In this document: piece after piece, positions 34,409 through 44,784 of the stretch | Layout: each line of letters begins with the position of its first letter | Position numbering within the stretch: the stretch's first letter is position 1 | Assembly (NCBI GenBank): GCA_038230655.1 | Contig: JBBRMU010000004.1 | Span: forward strand, 1-64,000 | From: JBBRMU01 sp038230655 | Lineage (GTDB): Bacteria; Patescibacteriota; Microgenomatia; UBA1406; GWC2-37-13 | Length of the DNA: 64,000 nucleotides | Direction: 5' to 3' | Position numbers and translations under genes: made by a program | The notes under the pieces: generated by a model | Database searches by the model: none | The model's input: only the letters and a program-made list of their open reading frames with translations | What the model was told of the DNA's origin: nothing

Positions 34409-34996
34409 ATGAAAAAAAAACTCCTTATAACTACGTCTGTATTCATAGTTCTCTTATTTGCCGGGCTTTTTGTTTTGAACAAGCGGACAGATGTGGATGA
34501 TGAGACTCATCTATCTCTTCCACCAACTGTAGCTATCTCACAAGAGGTGACTCCAGATTTCCAAAACTCACCTATTCCTCCTTCAAAAAAGCCTGTCGAT
34601 AGCACAAACGTAAAAATAGCAATGATACAACTGAATACTAAAGGAGATATCGGATGTGGCGACAGCATACTGTATGTATCAAGAGTAGTGCCTTCAACAG
34701 AGGAAGTTTTGAAGGCTGCATTATCTGAGTTATTTTCTATTAAAACGCAGTATTATGGTCAATCAGGCCTTTACAACAGCTTATATAAATCAACCTTGCG
34801 TGCTGATAAAATTGAGATTGTTGATGGTATTGCTACAGTGTACATCTCAGGTACAACCTCTCTGGGTGGCGAGTGTGATGATCCAAGGGCACGAGCCCAG
34901 ATTGAACAAACAGTTTTACAGTTCCCAACTATAAAAAGTGCAAATATATACATTAATGGTAAAAAAATTGCTGATTACTTCTCCTTAAAAGGATAA
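34409..34996 (+). CDS. Membrane-anchored GerMN-domain protein
   Basis: 195 residues from ATG 34409, which begins a clear anchor (MKKKLLITTSVFIVLLF). A Pro/Ser linker and then a GerMN-like domain (about 78-190) follow: DSILYVSRVVPSTEEVLKAALSELF and VYISGTTSLGGECDDPRARAQIEQTVLQF, then ANIYINGKK. GerMN domains occur in sporulation and cell-envelope lipoproteins and are thought to bind ligands at the wall. TATACT (34392-34397) ends eleven bases before this ATG. Confidence 0.85.
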   Translation: MKKKLLITTSVFIVLLFAGLFVLNKRTDVDDETHLSLPPTVAISQEVTPDFQNSPIPPSKKPVDSTNVKIAMIQLNTKGDIGCGDSILYVSRVVPSTEEVLKAALSELFSIKTQYYGQSGLYNSLYKSTLRADKIEIVDGIATVYISGTTSLGGECDDPRARAQIEQTVLQFPTIKSANIYINGKKIADYFSLKG

Positions 34997-35032
34997 TCTC
35001 ACCTATTCAGCCCCTAATTCAACCCATTATGG

Positions 35033-35164
35033 TATAATACTATAAGCCTATTTTAAACTGGTGTAAAATCAGCTTTACGTCTCAGTTTATAATGAGTGTT
35101 TAACCACGAGGTGAACGTTAACATCACGGTTGTAGTTTTCTACTTTTGTATTTTTAGAAAGGAG
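35033..35164 (+). promoter_or_regulatory. Promoter and structured leader before a 34-residue protein
   Basis: TATAAT at 35033-35038 predicts a leader of about 125 bases. It can fold AAACTG (35055-35060) with CAGTTT (35083-35088) enclosing GTAAA (35063-35067) with TTTAC (35074-35078). It then folds GTAG-TTTT-CTAC (35132-35143) just before a Shine-Dalgarno site GAAAGGAG (35157-35164). A long folded leader on a tiny gene suggests riboregulation. I recognise no known riboswitch class. Confidence 0.45.
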
Positions 35165-35170
35165 ACGCAA

Positions 35171-35275
35171 GTGAAACGAATTAAGCTAAATCAAAACCCA
35201 TTTACTCAAATAGAGTTGGCTGTCATTTTCGGTCTTATGGGAATTGTTTTAATAATTCTACTTTTGGTAGAATAG
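35171..35275 (+). CDS. 34-residue single-pass membrane protein
   Basis: GTG start at 35171, six bases after the strong Shine-Dalgarno site. The peptide has a basic N-terminus (KRIKLNQNPFTQIE) and one hydrophobic helix (LAVIFGLMGIVLIILLL), ending at TAG 35273-35275. It is too short for standard gene finding. A membrane-inserted regulator or toxin-like peptide are both possible; nothing decides. Confidence 0.55.
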   Translation: MKRIKLNQNPFTQIELAVIFGLMGIVLIILLLVE

Positions 35276-35317
35276 AAGTTTTAAACGATTAAACTACAAT
35301 CTGAGATTTACAACTAC

Positions 35318-35382
35318 GATGGATACGTTTATGTGTTTATATGAGCACCATATTGCATGCTGCAGTAATAAACGTATCCATC
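35318..35382. repeat. Perfect 15-bp inverted repeat with inner hairpin
   Basis: GATGGATACGTTTAT (35318-35332) is the exact reverse complement of ATAAACGTATCCATC (35368-35382). The 35-base loop contains a further stem ATATG (35338) with CATAT (35348). No T-run follows on either strand. The open frame 35319-35501 starts inside it and is probably not a gene. It lies about 115 bases before the uvrB promoter. Confidence 0.7.
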
Positions 35383-35497
35383 ACCCATCTTACATTACTA
35401 ATATTCGAGATTTGACCACATATCATTCCATCTCCTACTTCTTATTTGTAACCATTTTGGGGAACATTTTATTGTTTTCTGGAATAGCATTTTGTGC

Positions 35498-35527
35498 TTG
35501 ACAAAGAAAACGATCGTTTACTACAAT
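35498..35527 (+). promoter_or_regulatory. uvrB promoter with palindromic SOS-like operator in the spacer
   Basis: TTGACA (35498-35503), an 18-base spacer and TACAAT (35522-35527). The spacer holds GAAAACGATCGTTTAC (35506-35521), one base from the perfect palindrome found at 57780-57795, where the same -35, spacer length and -10 drive the DinB operon. A repressor bound here would cover the whole promoter. A second hexamer, TATAAT at 35586-35591, lies just before the uvrB start and may give constitutive leaderless transcription. Confidence 0.8.
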
Positions 35528-35603
35528 ATTATGTTACATATTCAGCATATCTGTGAGAGTACTAGTCTGATGTCTCAAAAAATGATATAATTATAGATTA
35601 ACT

Positions 35604-37652
35604 ATGTTCCAACTCTCTTCATCATTTTCACCAACAGGAGACCAACCAGAGGCGATACGAAAATTGAGTAATGGTATCCGGCAAAACCTAAAAAATCAGG
35701 TGCTTTTAGGAGTAACAGGATCAGGGAAAACCTTTACGATGGCAAACATCATCAGAGATCTGAACATGCCCGCTCTTATTATTTCACACAATAAAACGCT
35801 TGCTGGACAGTTGTATCAAGAAATGCGTGATTTTTTCCCTACGAACGCTGTATCCTATTTTGTGTCGTACTATGACTATTATCAGCCCGAAGCTTACATG
35901 CCAACAACCGATACTTACATTGAAAAAGAAGCGCAGATTAATGAACTTATTGATAAACTTCGACTTGCCTCAACCACAAATATTATGACTCGTAAGGATA
36001 CTATTGTTGTCGCATCTGTGTCGTGTATTTACAACATCGGTTCGCCAGTTGAGTATGGAAGATTTATCCAGGAGCTAGAGATTGGCTATGAAGCTGACTG
36101 GATTGGTATATCAAGAAGGCTTGTAGAGTTACAGTATGATCGCTCAGAGTTTGAGTTTAAACGGGGAACTTTTCGCATCCGAGGACAAAATATGGATATC
36201 TACCCAGCTTATGATGACTTCGGTTATAGAGTTACATCCGAAAATGGAAAAATCAAAAATTTCATAAAGTTTGACCCGCTGACTGGTGAGGAACAAAGTG
36301 ATCTAGGAACAAAGATAATTATCTATCCTGCTAAACACTACCTAACAGACCCAAAAGTATTTATGTCCGTAGAACAACAAATCAGGAGTGATTTAAAAAA
36401 AGAGTATGAGGCACATAAAGATCAAGGAAAAATTGTTGAGGCGGAACGACTTCTAAGAAAAGTGAACTATGACCTGGAAATGATAAAAGAAGTCGGGTAT
36501 GTGAACGGAATTGAGAACTACTCTCGTTATTTTGATGGCCGGAGAATCGGGGATCCACCATATAGTTTACTGGACTATTATAAAGCTGCATATGGAGATG
36601 ATTTTCTCGTGTTTATTGATGAGTCTCATATGACAGTCCCTCAAGTAAGAGGAATGTATAATGGAGATCAAGCCAGAAAAAAAACACTGATAGACTTTGG
36701 CTTCCGACTTAACTCGGCCTTTGATAATCGACCATTAAAATTTGATGAATTTTACAAACTCCCTCCAAAAATTATTTATGTCTCGGCAACTCCAAATGAG
36801 TGGGAGATTGACATGGCGAAGGAAGAGGCAAAACAAAAGGGACTTAAAGACAACAATGGCATCGTTGAGCAGTTAATTAGACCAACAGGTATTGTAGATC
36901 CTAAAATTACTATCCGCCCATCAACAAAAGAGATTCCAGATTTAATTACAGAAATTGAAAAAAGAGTTCCTAAAGGGGAAAAAGTCTTAGTCACAACTTT
37001 AACTAAAAAAACTGCTGAAGATCTATCAGACTACTTTAAAGATAAGGATATTCGAGCAGCTTATTTGCACTCTGATATTAAAACGCTTGAAAGATCAAAC
37101 GTGTTAGATAAACTCAGAAAAAGTGAGTATGATGTACTTATTGGGGTAAATCTCTTGAGAGAAGGTTTGGATCTCCCGGAAGTCACTCTCGTAGCAATAT
37201 TGGACGCTGATAAAGAAGGCTTTTTACGTTCAAGGACTTCTTTAATTCAAACTATGGGAAGAGCTGCACGTAATATTGAAGGCGAAGTTATTTTATACGC
37301 TGATGTAGAGACAAAGTCTATTCAGCAGTCTGTTGAAGAAATTAATAGAAGAAGGGTGCTCCAGTTAAAGCATAATGCAGAGCATGGAATAACTGCCAAG
37401 ACTATCTATAAACCTATCCGTGAGAAAATTATTGATCAACAGGAAGAATACTTATCATTCGATAGGCCAAAAACCGTTTATAATGCAGAGTACTTAGAGG
37501 ACATGCATATCGACTCTTTAACACCATACGACAAGAAAAAATTAGTTAAGAAATTAGAGAAAGAGATGCGAAAGCAGGCCGATGACTTTAACTTTGAGTT
37601 AGCAATTAGACTGCGAGATAAAATCCGGGAACTTGATAGCACTGGGAGCTAG
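35604..37652 (+). CDS. uvrB: Excinuclease ABC subunit B
   Basis: Damage-verifying helicase-like subunit of nucleotide excision repair. 682 residues with Walker A LLGVTGSGKTFTMAN, the damage-binding beta-hairpin YDYYQPEAYMP, the DESH-type box IDESHMTVPQVRGMYNGD, the helicase motif GVNLLREGLDLPEV, motif VI QTMGRAARN and a C-terminal UVR motif (KKLVKKLEKEMRKQADDFNFE). uvrA follows after one small kinase gene, and uvrC lies about 5 kb downstream. Confidence 0.97.
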   Translation: MFQLSSSFSPTGDQPEAIRKLSNGIRQNLKNQVLLGVTGSGKTFTMANIIRDLNMPALIISHNKTLAGQLYQEMRDFFPTNAVSYFVSYYDYYQPEAYMPTTDTYIEKEAQINELIDKLRLASTTNIMTRKDTIVVASVSCIYNIGSPVEYGRFIQELEIGYEADWIGISRRLVELQYDRSEFEFKRGTFRIRGQNMDIYPAYDDFGYRVTSENGKIKNFIKFDPLTGEEQSDLGTKIIIYPAKHYLTDPKVFMSVEQQIRSDLKKEYEAHKDQGKIVEAERLLRKVNYDLEMIKEVGYVNGIENYSRYFDGRRIGDPPYSLLDYYKAAYGDDFLVFIDESHMTVPQVRGMYNGDQARKKTLIDFGFRLNSAFDNRPLKFDEFYKLPPKIIYVSATPNEWEIDMAKEEAKQKGLKDNNGIVEQLIRPTGIVDPKITIRPSTKEIPDLITEIEKRVPKGEKVLVTTLTKKTAEDLSDYFKDKDIRAAYLHSDIKTLERSNVLDKLRKSEYDVLIGVNLLREGLDLPEVTLVAILDADKEGFLRSRTSLIQTMGRAARNIEGEVILYADVETKSIQQSVEEINRRRVLQLKHNAEHGITAKTIYKPIREKIIDQQEEYLSFDRPKTVYNAEYLEDMHIDSLTPYDKKKLVKKLEKEMRKQADDFNFELAIRLRDKIRELDSTGS

Positions 37653-37703
37653 AAAAATTATTCTAAAGCACTAAATTATGATATTTGAAAATTGTAACCT
37701 AAA

Positions 37704-38231
37704 ATGAGTAGAACAAATTTGTTTATTATGTGTGGAATATCATTCTCTGGTAAAACAACGTTAGCAAAGAAAATGATTAAAAAATTACCTCTTGAGTATA
37801 TCGGTATTGACGAAATAATAGAGGAATACAAGAAACAGAATAACTCACAAAGTCTGCCTCTGACAAACATAGGATGGAATGAAGTTTTTAAAAAGGCATT
37901 CAAAGAAATATCAACCAATTTAAGTAATAGACGAAATGTTTTATATGATAGTTCGAACCAAGAGAAAGAATGTAGAAAAATTCTCAGAGACTTAGCAAAT
38001 AGACATGTAGCATATACAAAAGTTATTTATATTAACACACCGAAAAAAGTTGCAATTTCTAGAAAAGAAGAAAATAAAAAATTGGCGAGTCGGCAGCATA
38101 TAACTGACGGTCACTTTAACCATATCTTGAATACACTAGAAGTACCGACTAGAGATGAAGATGTAATTGTTTATCGTGAAAGTATGGATTTTGATAAATG
38201 GATAAAAGACAATTTTAATAATTTACAGTAA
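37704..38231 (+). CDS. P-loop kinase-like ATP-binding protein between uvrB and uvrA
   Basis: 175 residues with Walker [16 protein letters not shown] and the typical order of AAA_33/zeta-toxin-like kinases: [11 protein letters not shown], a helix, [34 protein letters not shown]. Substrate unknown; the group includes polynucleotide, antibiotic and nucleotide kinases. It ends four bases before uvrA, so it is cotranscribed with repair genes. A role in end processing is conceivable, but only context supports it. Confidence 0.8.
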   Translation: MSRTNLFIMCGISFSGKTTLAKKMIKKLPLEYIGIDEIIEEYKKQNNSQSLPLTNIGWNEVFKKAFKEISTNLSNRRNVLYDSSNQEKECRKILRDLANRHVAYTKVIYINTPKKVAISRKEENKKLASRQHITDGHFNHILNTLEVPTRDEDVIVYRESMDFDKWIKDNFNNLQ

Positions 38232-38234
38232 CAC

Positions 38235-41114
38235 ATGATTGATTCAATAAAAATTCGCGGTGCACGGCAACACAATTTAAAAAATATTGATGTAGATATT
38301 CCGAAATATAAGTTCGTAGTAATCACTGGAGTATCTGGATCTGGAAAGTCTTCCTTGGCCTTCGATACAATATATGCTGAAGGCCAGAGACGTTATGTTG
38401 AGTCACTCTCGGCATATGCACGACAGTTCCTGGGAATTATGGATAAGCCTGATGTTGATATCATCGAAGGTCTCTCTCCTTCTATTTCAATCGACCAAAA
38501 AACTGTCTCTCATAATCCTCGATCAACTGTTGGAACAATCACGGAGATTTATGATTATTTACGTCTTTTATTTGCTAGAGTTGGTCATCCTCACTGTCCA
38601 AAATGTGGTATGGAAATCTCAAAGTTATCAGTAGATGAAATTGTCACAAAAATTATTAATGAGACGAGCAGATCAGTAGATACTGATAAAATAAAGCCTC
38701 ACAAATTCATAGTCTTCTCTCCAATTGTTAGACAGCGTAAAGGAGAGTTTAAGGACCTTTTTGATAATGTGAGAAGTAAAGGTTATAGTCAGGTGCGTAT
38801 CGATGGCAAAGAGTTTAGTCTAAGTGAAGAAATTGATCTAATTAAGACAAATAAACATTCGATAGAGGTCATCATTGATACAATCTCTGCATCACATAAA
38901 GAACTAAAAGATGAACTATTTAAATCAAATCTTCGCTCTCGTTTAACAAATGATGTTGAACAAAGCACAAACTTATCTGAAGGATTAGTTATTTTAAAAG
39001 CAGATAAAATCGAACATCTTTACTCTGAAAAATTTTCGTGTCCGAACGATAATCTTTCACTTCCAGAAATAGAACCAAGAATGTTTTCGTTTAACTCGCC
39101 TCTTGGTGCTTGTGAAAAATGCAAAGGCCTAGGAACACTCTATAAATTAGATCCTGAATTATTATTAAACCCAAATCTTAGTGTGAATGAAGGTGGAGTA
39201 CTTCCTTTTAATAAGTTTTTCTTCATTGATACATGGTACTCACGACTTATCAAAACAATGGCTCAAGAAGAAGGTGTTAATCTAGATAAACCAATCAAAA
39301 ATTTATCTGATAAGGAAATTAAGATACTTTTATATGGTACAGATGTAACATACCGCGTACGAGGTACCAATAGGCAAGGAAGACCTACAGCTATTCTAGA
39401 GAAATTTGATGGATTTATAAAAGAGTTGGAAAAACGTTACTTTGAAAACGCGGGCGAGTATGGTGCTGCTGATATTCAGAAGTATATGAGAGAGGAAATT
39501 TGTGATGTATGTAGTGGAGACAAACTAAAACCGGAAATTTTAGCAATCACTGTAAATGATGAGAATATCTCTAACTTTTCAAATAAGCCAGTACTTCATA
39601 TGTTGCCCTATTTAGAAAATGAGTTATCAAGTAAATTAAATAGTTATGAAACTCAGATCTCGAAACCAATTCTTAGAGAGATCGTCATACGATTAACATT
39701 CTTAAAAAATGTTGGACTTTCTTACTTAACAATTTCTCGTTTAGCTAAATCCTTATCTGGTGGAGAATTACAACGAATTAGATTAGCATCACAAATTGGG
39801 ACAGGATTGACCGGAGTTTTATATGTCCTTGATGAACCATCTATCGGGCTTCATCCTCGGGATGTTGCAGCCCTCGTCAAGACACTACATAGTTTAAAAG
39901 ATCTTGGAAATACTCTGATCGTTGTTGAACACGATCAAGAAACAATTGAGTCAGCTGAGTATACAGTTGAGCTTGGACCAGAAGCTGGAAAGCGCGGCGG
40001 TCATATAACTTTTGTTGGAACAGTGGATGAGATGAAAAAATCAGATGCATCACTTACGGGCAAATTTTTGTCTGGTAGAAAGAAAATTGAGTCAAATGAC
40101 AAAAAGATAGTCACCGAAAAAGGGAAGTTAATTATGCGAGGTGCGAAACAACATAATCTTAAAAATGTAGATATTGAGTTTCCATTGGGAAACCTAATTG
40201 CTGTCACCGGGGTTTCTGGTTCAGGTAAATCAACTCTTGTGGTTGATACTCTATATCCTGCTTTGAGATATCATATAGACGGTTATTATAACGGTAAAAT
40301 GGGAGATTTTTTGAGACTAGAAGGTTTTCATTACTTAGATAGAGTTTCACTTGTAGATCAATCACCGATTGGTCGGACACCCAGGTCTAATCCAGCCACA
40401 TATATTGGTTTCTTTGATGAAATTAGAGATATCTTTTCCTCAACTGTCGAGGCTAAAACAAGAGGATTTACAAAAGGTAGATTCTCATTTAACTTAAAAG
40501 GTGGAAGATGTGAAAAGTGCCAAGGTGGAGGACTAATTAAGATTGAGATGCAGTTTTTGCCTGATGTGTATGTAACCTGTGATGTCTGTGAAGGTCATCG
40601 TTATAATAGAGAGACACTTGAGATAAAATATAAAGCTAAAACAATTTATGATGTTCTAAAGATGACGGTTGATGAAGCGGTTGAGTTTTTTATGAATCAT
40701 CCGAAAATATACAATAAACTTAAATTTTTACAGAGTGTTGGTTTGGGTTATATTGAACTTGGACAACCTGCGCCGACATTTTCTGGTGGAGAGGCACAGC
40801 GGATGAAGCTGGTAAATGAACTGTCTCGAAGGGATACAGGCAGAACGATGTATATCCTGGATGAGCCAACAACCGGTTTACACTTCTTTGATATAGAAAA
40901 ACTTTTACATGCCATGAAAGAGTTAGCAAATAAAGGTAATACTGTCGTCGTAATCGAACATAACCTAGACATTATCAAGAACTGTCAGTATGTAATTGAT
41001 ATGGGACCTGAAGGTGGAGATGAAGGCGGTTACATCGTTTATCAGGGAGATTTGGTAGGACTAAAGAAAGTAAAAAAATCATATACAGGTCAGTATCTAC
41101 AAAAATTCATATAG
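38235..41114 (+). CDS. uvrA: Excinuclease ABC subunit A
   Basis: Damage-recognition ATPase of excision repair. 959 residues with two ABC modules: Walker [15 protein letters not shown] (first) and [14 protein letters not shown] (second), ABC signatures [12 protein letters not shown] and [11 protein letters not shown], and [22 protein letters not shown]alker B regions. Zinc modules are seen at [16 protein letters not shown] with CDVCSG, and CEKCQGGG with CDVCEGHRY. The protein appears complete. Confidence 0.97.
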   Translation: MIDSIKIRGARQHNLKNIDVDIPKYKFVVITGVSGSGKSSLAFDTIYAEGQRRYVESLSAYARQFLGIMDKPDVDIIEGLSPSISIDQKTVSHNPRSTVGTITEIYDYLRLLFARVGHPHCPKCGMEISKLSVDEIVTKIINETSRSVDTDKIKPHKFIVFSPIVRQRKGEFKDLFDNVRSKGYSQVRIDGKEFSLSEEIDLIKTNKHSIEVIIDTISASHKELKDELFKSNLRSRLTNDVEQSTNLSEGLVILKADKIEHLYSEKFSCPNDNLSLPEIEPRMFSFNSPLGACEKCKGLGTLYKLDPELLLNPNLSVNEGGVLPFNKFFFIDTWYSRLIKTMAQEEGVNLDKPIKNLSDKEIKILLYGTDVTYRVRGTNRQGRPTAILEKFDGFIKELEKRYFENAGEYGAADIQKYMREEICDVCSGDKLKPEILAITVNDENISNFSNKPVLHMLPYLENELSSKLNSYETQISKPILREIVIRLTFLKNVGLSYLTISRLAKSLSGGELQRIRLASQIGTGLTGVLYVLDEPSIGLHPRDVAALVKTLHSLKDLGNTLIVVEHDQETIESAEYTVELGPEAGKRGGHITFVGTVDEMKKSDASLTGKFLSGRKKIESNDKKIVTEKGKLIMRGAKQHNLKNVDIEFPLGNLIAVTGVSGSGKSTLVVDTLYPALRYHIDGYYNGKMGDFLRLEGFHYLDRVSLVDQSPIGRTPRSNPATYIGFFDEIRDIFSSTVEAKTRGFTKGRFSFNLKGGRCEKCQGGGLIKIEMQFLPDVYVTCDVCEGHRYNRETLEIKYKAKTIYDVLKMTVDEAVEFFMNHPKIYNKLKFLQSVGLGYIELGQPAPTFSGGEAQRMKLVNELSRRDTGRTMYILDEPTTGLHFFDIEKLLHAMKELANKGNTVVVIEHNLDIIKNCQYVIDMGPEGGDEGGYIVYQGDLVGLKKVKKSYTGQYLQKFI

Positions 41115-41181
41115 TGTTCTTTTGACCAATTGACTTTTGAGTTGATCATCTCTTACATCATCAAATCTGTATAATGAAATA

Positions 41182-43014
41182 ATGTCTGTAAATATCAATA
41201 ATATCTTTAAGATTCTCTTTTTGTTATTTTTGATCTTTATTTTCTCTCCAAAAAGCTATGCTGCAGATTTCCAAACAAACTATAAAATCGACTACTTTCT
41301 TGATGAAAATAATGGCAACCCTCAAACAAAGGTAAAGCTTAGAATAGATATAAAGAGCCTGATTCCCGGGCAGTATATTAGTAAATTTTCGATAAGTTTT
41401 CCTAAATACTTCAAGATTGACAATCCTACTGCCCTTTCTAACGAACCTATTACTCCAGACATTGTGAGCACTGATCTGGCGACGACTATAAAACTTGATC
41501 TTCCTCAACCAAAGAACAATGATGATATAACGACAATTTATATGGATTTTTTGCAGGAAAATCTCTTTAAAATTAATGGCAATATCTGGGAGGTTATACT
41601 TCCTACAATTCTTATCGAAAAGGGCAACGACTACCAAATTAGCCTACATCTCCCGGAAGCTACAGATAAAAAAATATCTATTTCCAAACCGAAGCCAACA
41701 CTAAATGAAGGAAAAACAGTCACCTGGACAAATCCTGATACTAAGACCATTTATGCAACGTTCGGTAACAAACAAATCTACAAGTTACATTTGCTTTATC
41801 ATCTCCAAAATACCCAGATTAGACGTGTCTTTACAGATGTTGCTTTTCCACCCGACTCATTATATCAAAAGATTTTTATCAACTCGATTAGTGTAAAACC
41901 AGATAAAGTGTTCACAGATAGCGATGGTAACTTTATCGGAAGATATATTCTTAATCCAACTGAGAAGAAGGACATTGTTTTTGATGGAACTGCCGAACTA
42001 TTAACATTACCAAGATCTGAGATTAAATACTACAATTTACAACAACTTACTGCACAGAAGAAATATCTCCTCGAAAAAAATAAATACTGGAGCGTCAATC
42101 TTCAAACAAACCTTACAGATACCCAGGATATTTTCTCGTATGTCAGTAGTTCTCTTTCATACGACACTCATCACTTTGATAAAAAAACTAAGCGTCTTGG
42201 GGCAATGGAAGCTCTGAAACATCCTGAGCTGGCCGTGTGCACCGAGTATACGGATCTGTTTGTCGCCTTGACTCGGCAAAAGGGTATCTATAGCCGTGAG
42301 GTTGAAGGGTTTGGTTTTGCCAATGATAGTGAAATCAGACCAATCTCACTAAACTCAGATATACTCCATGCTTGGCCTGAGTACTTTGATAGTAATCTAT
42401 CTGAGTGGGTACCGGTAGATCCCACCTGGCAAAGCACATCAGGGATCAACTACTTCTCTTCTTTCGATTTAAATCATATTGCATTTGCTTTCCACGGGAA
42501 AGACCCTGAGTACCCTTTCCCAGCAGGAATGTATAAAGTAACAAACACAAAAGATGTTAAGGTAACCGCATCCTCGTCCATTCCGAAAGAAAAAGTAGAG
42601 GTAAAGGTCATATCATTTCCTGTTGATGAACATATTTTCGGAGAAAGAGAATATAGCGCAAAGCTAAGTCTCGAAAATAAAGGAAATACTTACCTCTGGA
42701 ACATCCCGATTAAAGTATCAACGCCTCTCATTATGAGTGACAAAGAGCTGTTGGTTAATAGTCTTGCTCCCATGGAGAAAAAAGATATTACTATCAAGTA
42801 TAGAACCCCGAAAGTATATAGCACACAACCAGTTGATATAAGTTTTCTCATCAATAATTCAGTTAATTACTCGGTAACTACAGCTCTTATGCCATTTTAT
42901 TTTGATATCGCCTTAAAAACGGGGATAGTCATAATCGGTTTATTTATACTTTTATTCGTGCTCCCGTATATTTTTAGGAATGTTTTGAGAGTGATAAGAA
43001 AACCTAAAATTTAA
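41182..43014 (+). CDS. Membrane-anchored extracellular transglutaminase-like protein
   Basis: 610 residues. A signal peptide (about 8-28, ending near SYAA) and beta-rich N-terminal domains lead to a transglutaminase core with the Cys-His-Asp triad: Cys353 in AVCTEYTDLF, His396 in ILHAWPEYF, Asp413 in PVDPTWQ. An Ig-like domain (about 455-560) and a C-terminal hydrophobic anchor (about 578-600) with a basic tail follow. Such enzymes may act as proteases or cross-link surface proteins. TATAAT (41170-41175) ends six bases before ATG, so the mRNA is likely leaderless. Confidence 0.9.
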   Translation: MSVNINNIFKILFLLFLIFIFSPKSYAADFQTNYKIDYFLDENNGNPQTKVKLRIDIKSLIPGQYISKFSISFPKYFKIDNPTALSNEPITPDIVSTDLATTIKLDLPQPKNNDDITTIYMDFLQENLFKINGNIWEVILPTILIEKGNDYQISLHLPEATDKKISISKPKPTLNEGKTVTWTNPDTKTIYATFGNKQIYKLHLLYHLQNTQIRRVFTDVAFPPDSLYQKIFINSISVKPDKVFTDSDGNFIGRYILNPTEKKDIVFDGTAELLTLPRSEIKYYNLQQLTAQKKYLLEKNKYWSVNLQTNLTDTQDIFSYVSSSLSYDTHHFDKKTKRLGAMEALKHPELAVCTEYTDLFVALTRQKGIYSREVEGFGFANDSEIRPISLNSDILHAWPEYFDSNLSEWVPVDPTWQSTSGINYFSSFDLNHIAFAFHGKDPEYPFPAGMYKVTNTKDVKVTASSSIPKEKVEVKVISFPVDEHIFGEREYSAKLSLENKGNTYLWNIPIKVSTPLIMSDKELLVNSLAPMEKKDITIKYRTPKVYSTQPVDISFLINNSVNYSVTTALMPFYFDIALKTGIVIIGLFILLFVLPYIFRNVLRVIRKPKI

Positions 43015-43038
43015 GCCTATAACCAGTATAATTAAAGT

Positions 43039-44355
43039 ATGCTTGACGAACGAATCTCACTTCGGATTAGCCTGAAGAAAGAAGAAGTGAACACTTTACC
43101 AACCACAACAGGTATCTATATTTTTCGGAATAGTAAAGAAATTCTCTATATCGGGAAATCAGTTAACCTAAAGGCGAGAGTGGCTTCGCATATTGAAAAC
43201 GCTAAACTTGATCAGAAGGAGGCGGCGATTATTCAGGGTTCGACTATTCTTGAGTGTATTATTACGGACTCAGAGTTTAAGGCCCTACTGCTGGAATCTC
43301 TACTTATTCAAAAATATCTACCACCGTACAACAGTATCTGGAAAGATAGTAAAAGTTACCTCTATGTAAAAGTGACTAAAAGAGATGATTTTCCTAAAGT
43401 ATTTCCTGTGAGAAAAGAAAAAGACAGCAAATCTCTATACTTTGGTCCGTTTCAGTCAGTGAGAACGATTGAGGAAATTCTTAAAGAAATACGTAAAGTT
43501 TTTCCCTTCTGTACATCTAAAAAAATTAGTAATCGGCCCTGTTTTTACTCGAAAATTAATCTCTGCTCTCCCTGTCCAAATTCGATTTTGAAAGAAAAAG
43601 ATCCTGTAAATGCAAAGAAACTCAAACAACAGTATCGATACAATATAAAACAGATAATTAGGGTACTAGAAGGAAACACTGACTTAGTTCTAAAAAGTCT
43701 TTATGCCCAGTTGAAAGACCTTAAAGATTCTGGGAAATATGAAGAAGGAATCCAGCTCAGAAATAAAATATACCGATTTGAAAGGCTCATACACCAAAGA
43801 CTCTTTATATCTGATATATCTCCAAACTACAATCAGTCGATAGAAAGTACAGTGAGTCTGAAAAAGTTATTAAGTAGATACTTTCCTGATTTAGCGGAAC
43901 TACATCGAATAGAATGTTATGACATGAGTAATATGAGCATGAAAGAAGTAACATCATCAATGGTTGTTGTAACTGATGGATTGATTGACAAAAGCCAATA
44001 CCGGAAATTTAAGATTAAAAATCCTAACTCTCAGTCAGACTTTGAGTTTTTTGAGGAAACTTTGAAGAGAAGATTTAAGAATAAATGGGAGCACCCTAAC
44101 TTAGTTGTGGTTGATGGTGGGAGACCACAAGTTAGGATTGCACAGAAAGTACTGAAAGAGCTGAACATAACTATTCCATTAGTTGGAATCGCCAAACATC
44201 CGGATAGATTAGTAATAGCTGAAGATGGTCTGCCAACTATTAACCCACCAAATCAAAATCTAGGATTTAATCTTGTCAAACTGCTACGTGACGAGTCTCA
44301 CCGGTTTGCTAAGAAGTACCATCTTTACTTGAGAGAAAAAAAACTATTAAGTTAG
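43039..44355 (+). CDS. uvrC: UvrC-type excinuclease, short form without the C-terminal HhH domain
   Basis: Makes the incisions in excision repair. 438 residues: a GIY-YIG nuclease (TTTGIYIFRNSKEILYIGKSVNL), a cysteine-containing linker (FPFCTSK, PCFYSKINLCSPC) and a UVR motif (KDSGKYEEGIQLRNKI). The RNase H-like nuclease follows, with ECYDMSNMS (Asp), LVVVDGGRPQ (Asp) and LLRDESHRFAKKYH (His). It stops where the tandem helix-hairpin-helix domain should begin; typical UvrC has about 600 residues. In the first RNase H motif the usual DISH reads DMSN. TATAAT (43027-43032) ends six bases before ATG. Confidence 0.93.
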   Translation: MLDERISLRISLKKEEVNTLPTTTGIYIFRNSKEILYIGKSVNLKARVASHIENAKLDQKEAAIIQGSTILECIITDSEFKALLLESLLIQKYLPPYNSIWKDSKSYLYVKVTKRDDFPKVFPVRKEKDSKSLYFGPFQSVRTIEEILKEIRKVFPFCTSKKISNRPCFYSKINLCSPCPNSILKEKDPVNAKKLKQQYRYNIKQIIRVLEGNTDLVLKSLYAQLKDLKDSGKYEEGIQLRNKIYRFERLIHQRLFISDISPNYNQSIESTVSLKKLLSRYFPDLAELHRIECYDMSNMSMKEVTSSMVVVTDGLIDKSQYRKFKIKNPNSQSDFEFFEETLKRRFKNKWEHPNLVVVDGGRPQVRIAQKVLKELNITIPLVGIAKHPDRLVIAEDGLPTINPPNQNLGFNLVKLLRDESHRFAKKYHLYLREKKLLS

Positions 44356-44562
44356 TATAGAGAGTGTTGTACGTTTAGAGAACTTGTCACTGTTAAAAAA
44401 GCACTTGTAGGCTGTACTAGTAATTTAGTACACGAGTATAAAAAACGTCTATTTAGACTATCCTATAGGTATAATTCCCACTATCATCAGCTCAAAATCA
44501 AAAGCTTTTATACTTAATATCTATTTAATCCAAACCTTCTATTGTATGATATAATAACTGTA

Positions 44563-44781
44563 ATGAAAGATATCCTTTTAGTGATTAACATTATCATCTC
44601 GATTGCCATAACTGTCCTTATTTTAGTCCAAGGAAAGGGTGGGGGACTAGGAAGTGCATGGGGTGGAGGTGGAGAACAGTTTCAAACCCGAAGAGGAGTG
44701 GAAAAACTTACTTTACGCATGACATTTGTGCTTATTGCAGCCTTTCTTTTATTATCAATAGTTAATTTTTTTATCCGCTAA
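44563..44781 (+). CDS. secG: Protein translocase subunit SecG
   Basis: Small Sec translocon subunit. 72 residues with two membrane helices around the conserved loop LVQGKGGGLGSAWGGGGEQFQTRRGVEK. ATG 44563 is chosen because TATAAT (44550-44555) lies seven bases upstream and the protein then starts as usual; the frame from 44542 is too long. The next gene begins four bases after its stop. Confidence 0.93.
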   Translation: MKDILLVINIIISIAITVLILVQGKGGGLGSAWGGGGEQFQTRRGVEKLTLRMTFVLIAAFLLLSIVNFFIR

Positions 44782-44784
44782 TTC

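Noticed and set aside
35319..35501. 60-codon open frame after the small membrane peptide
   Set aside because: It starts inside a perfect inverted repeat, has no -10 at the usual distance, and its product shows no domain pattern.
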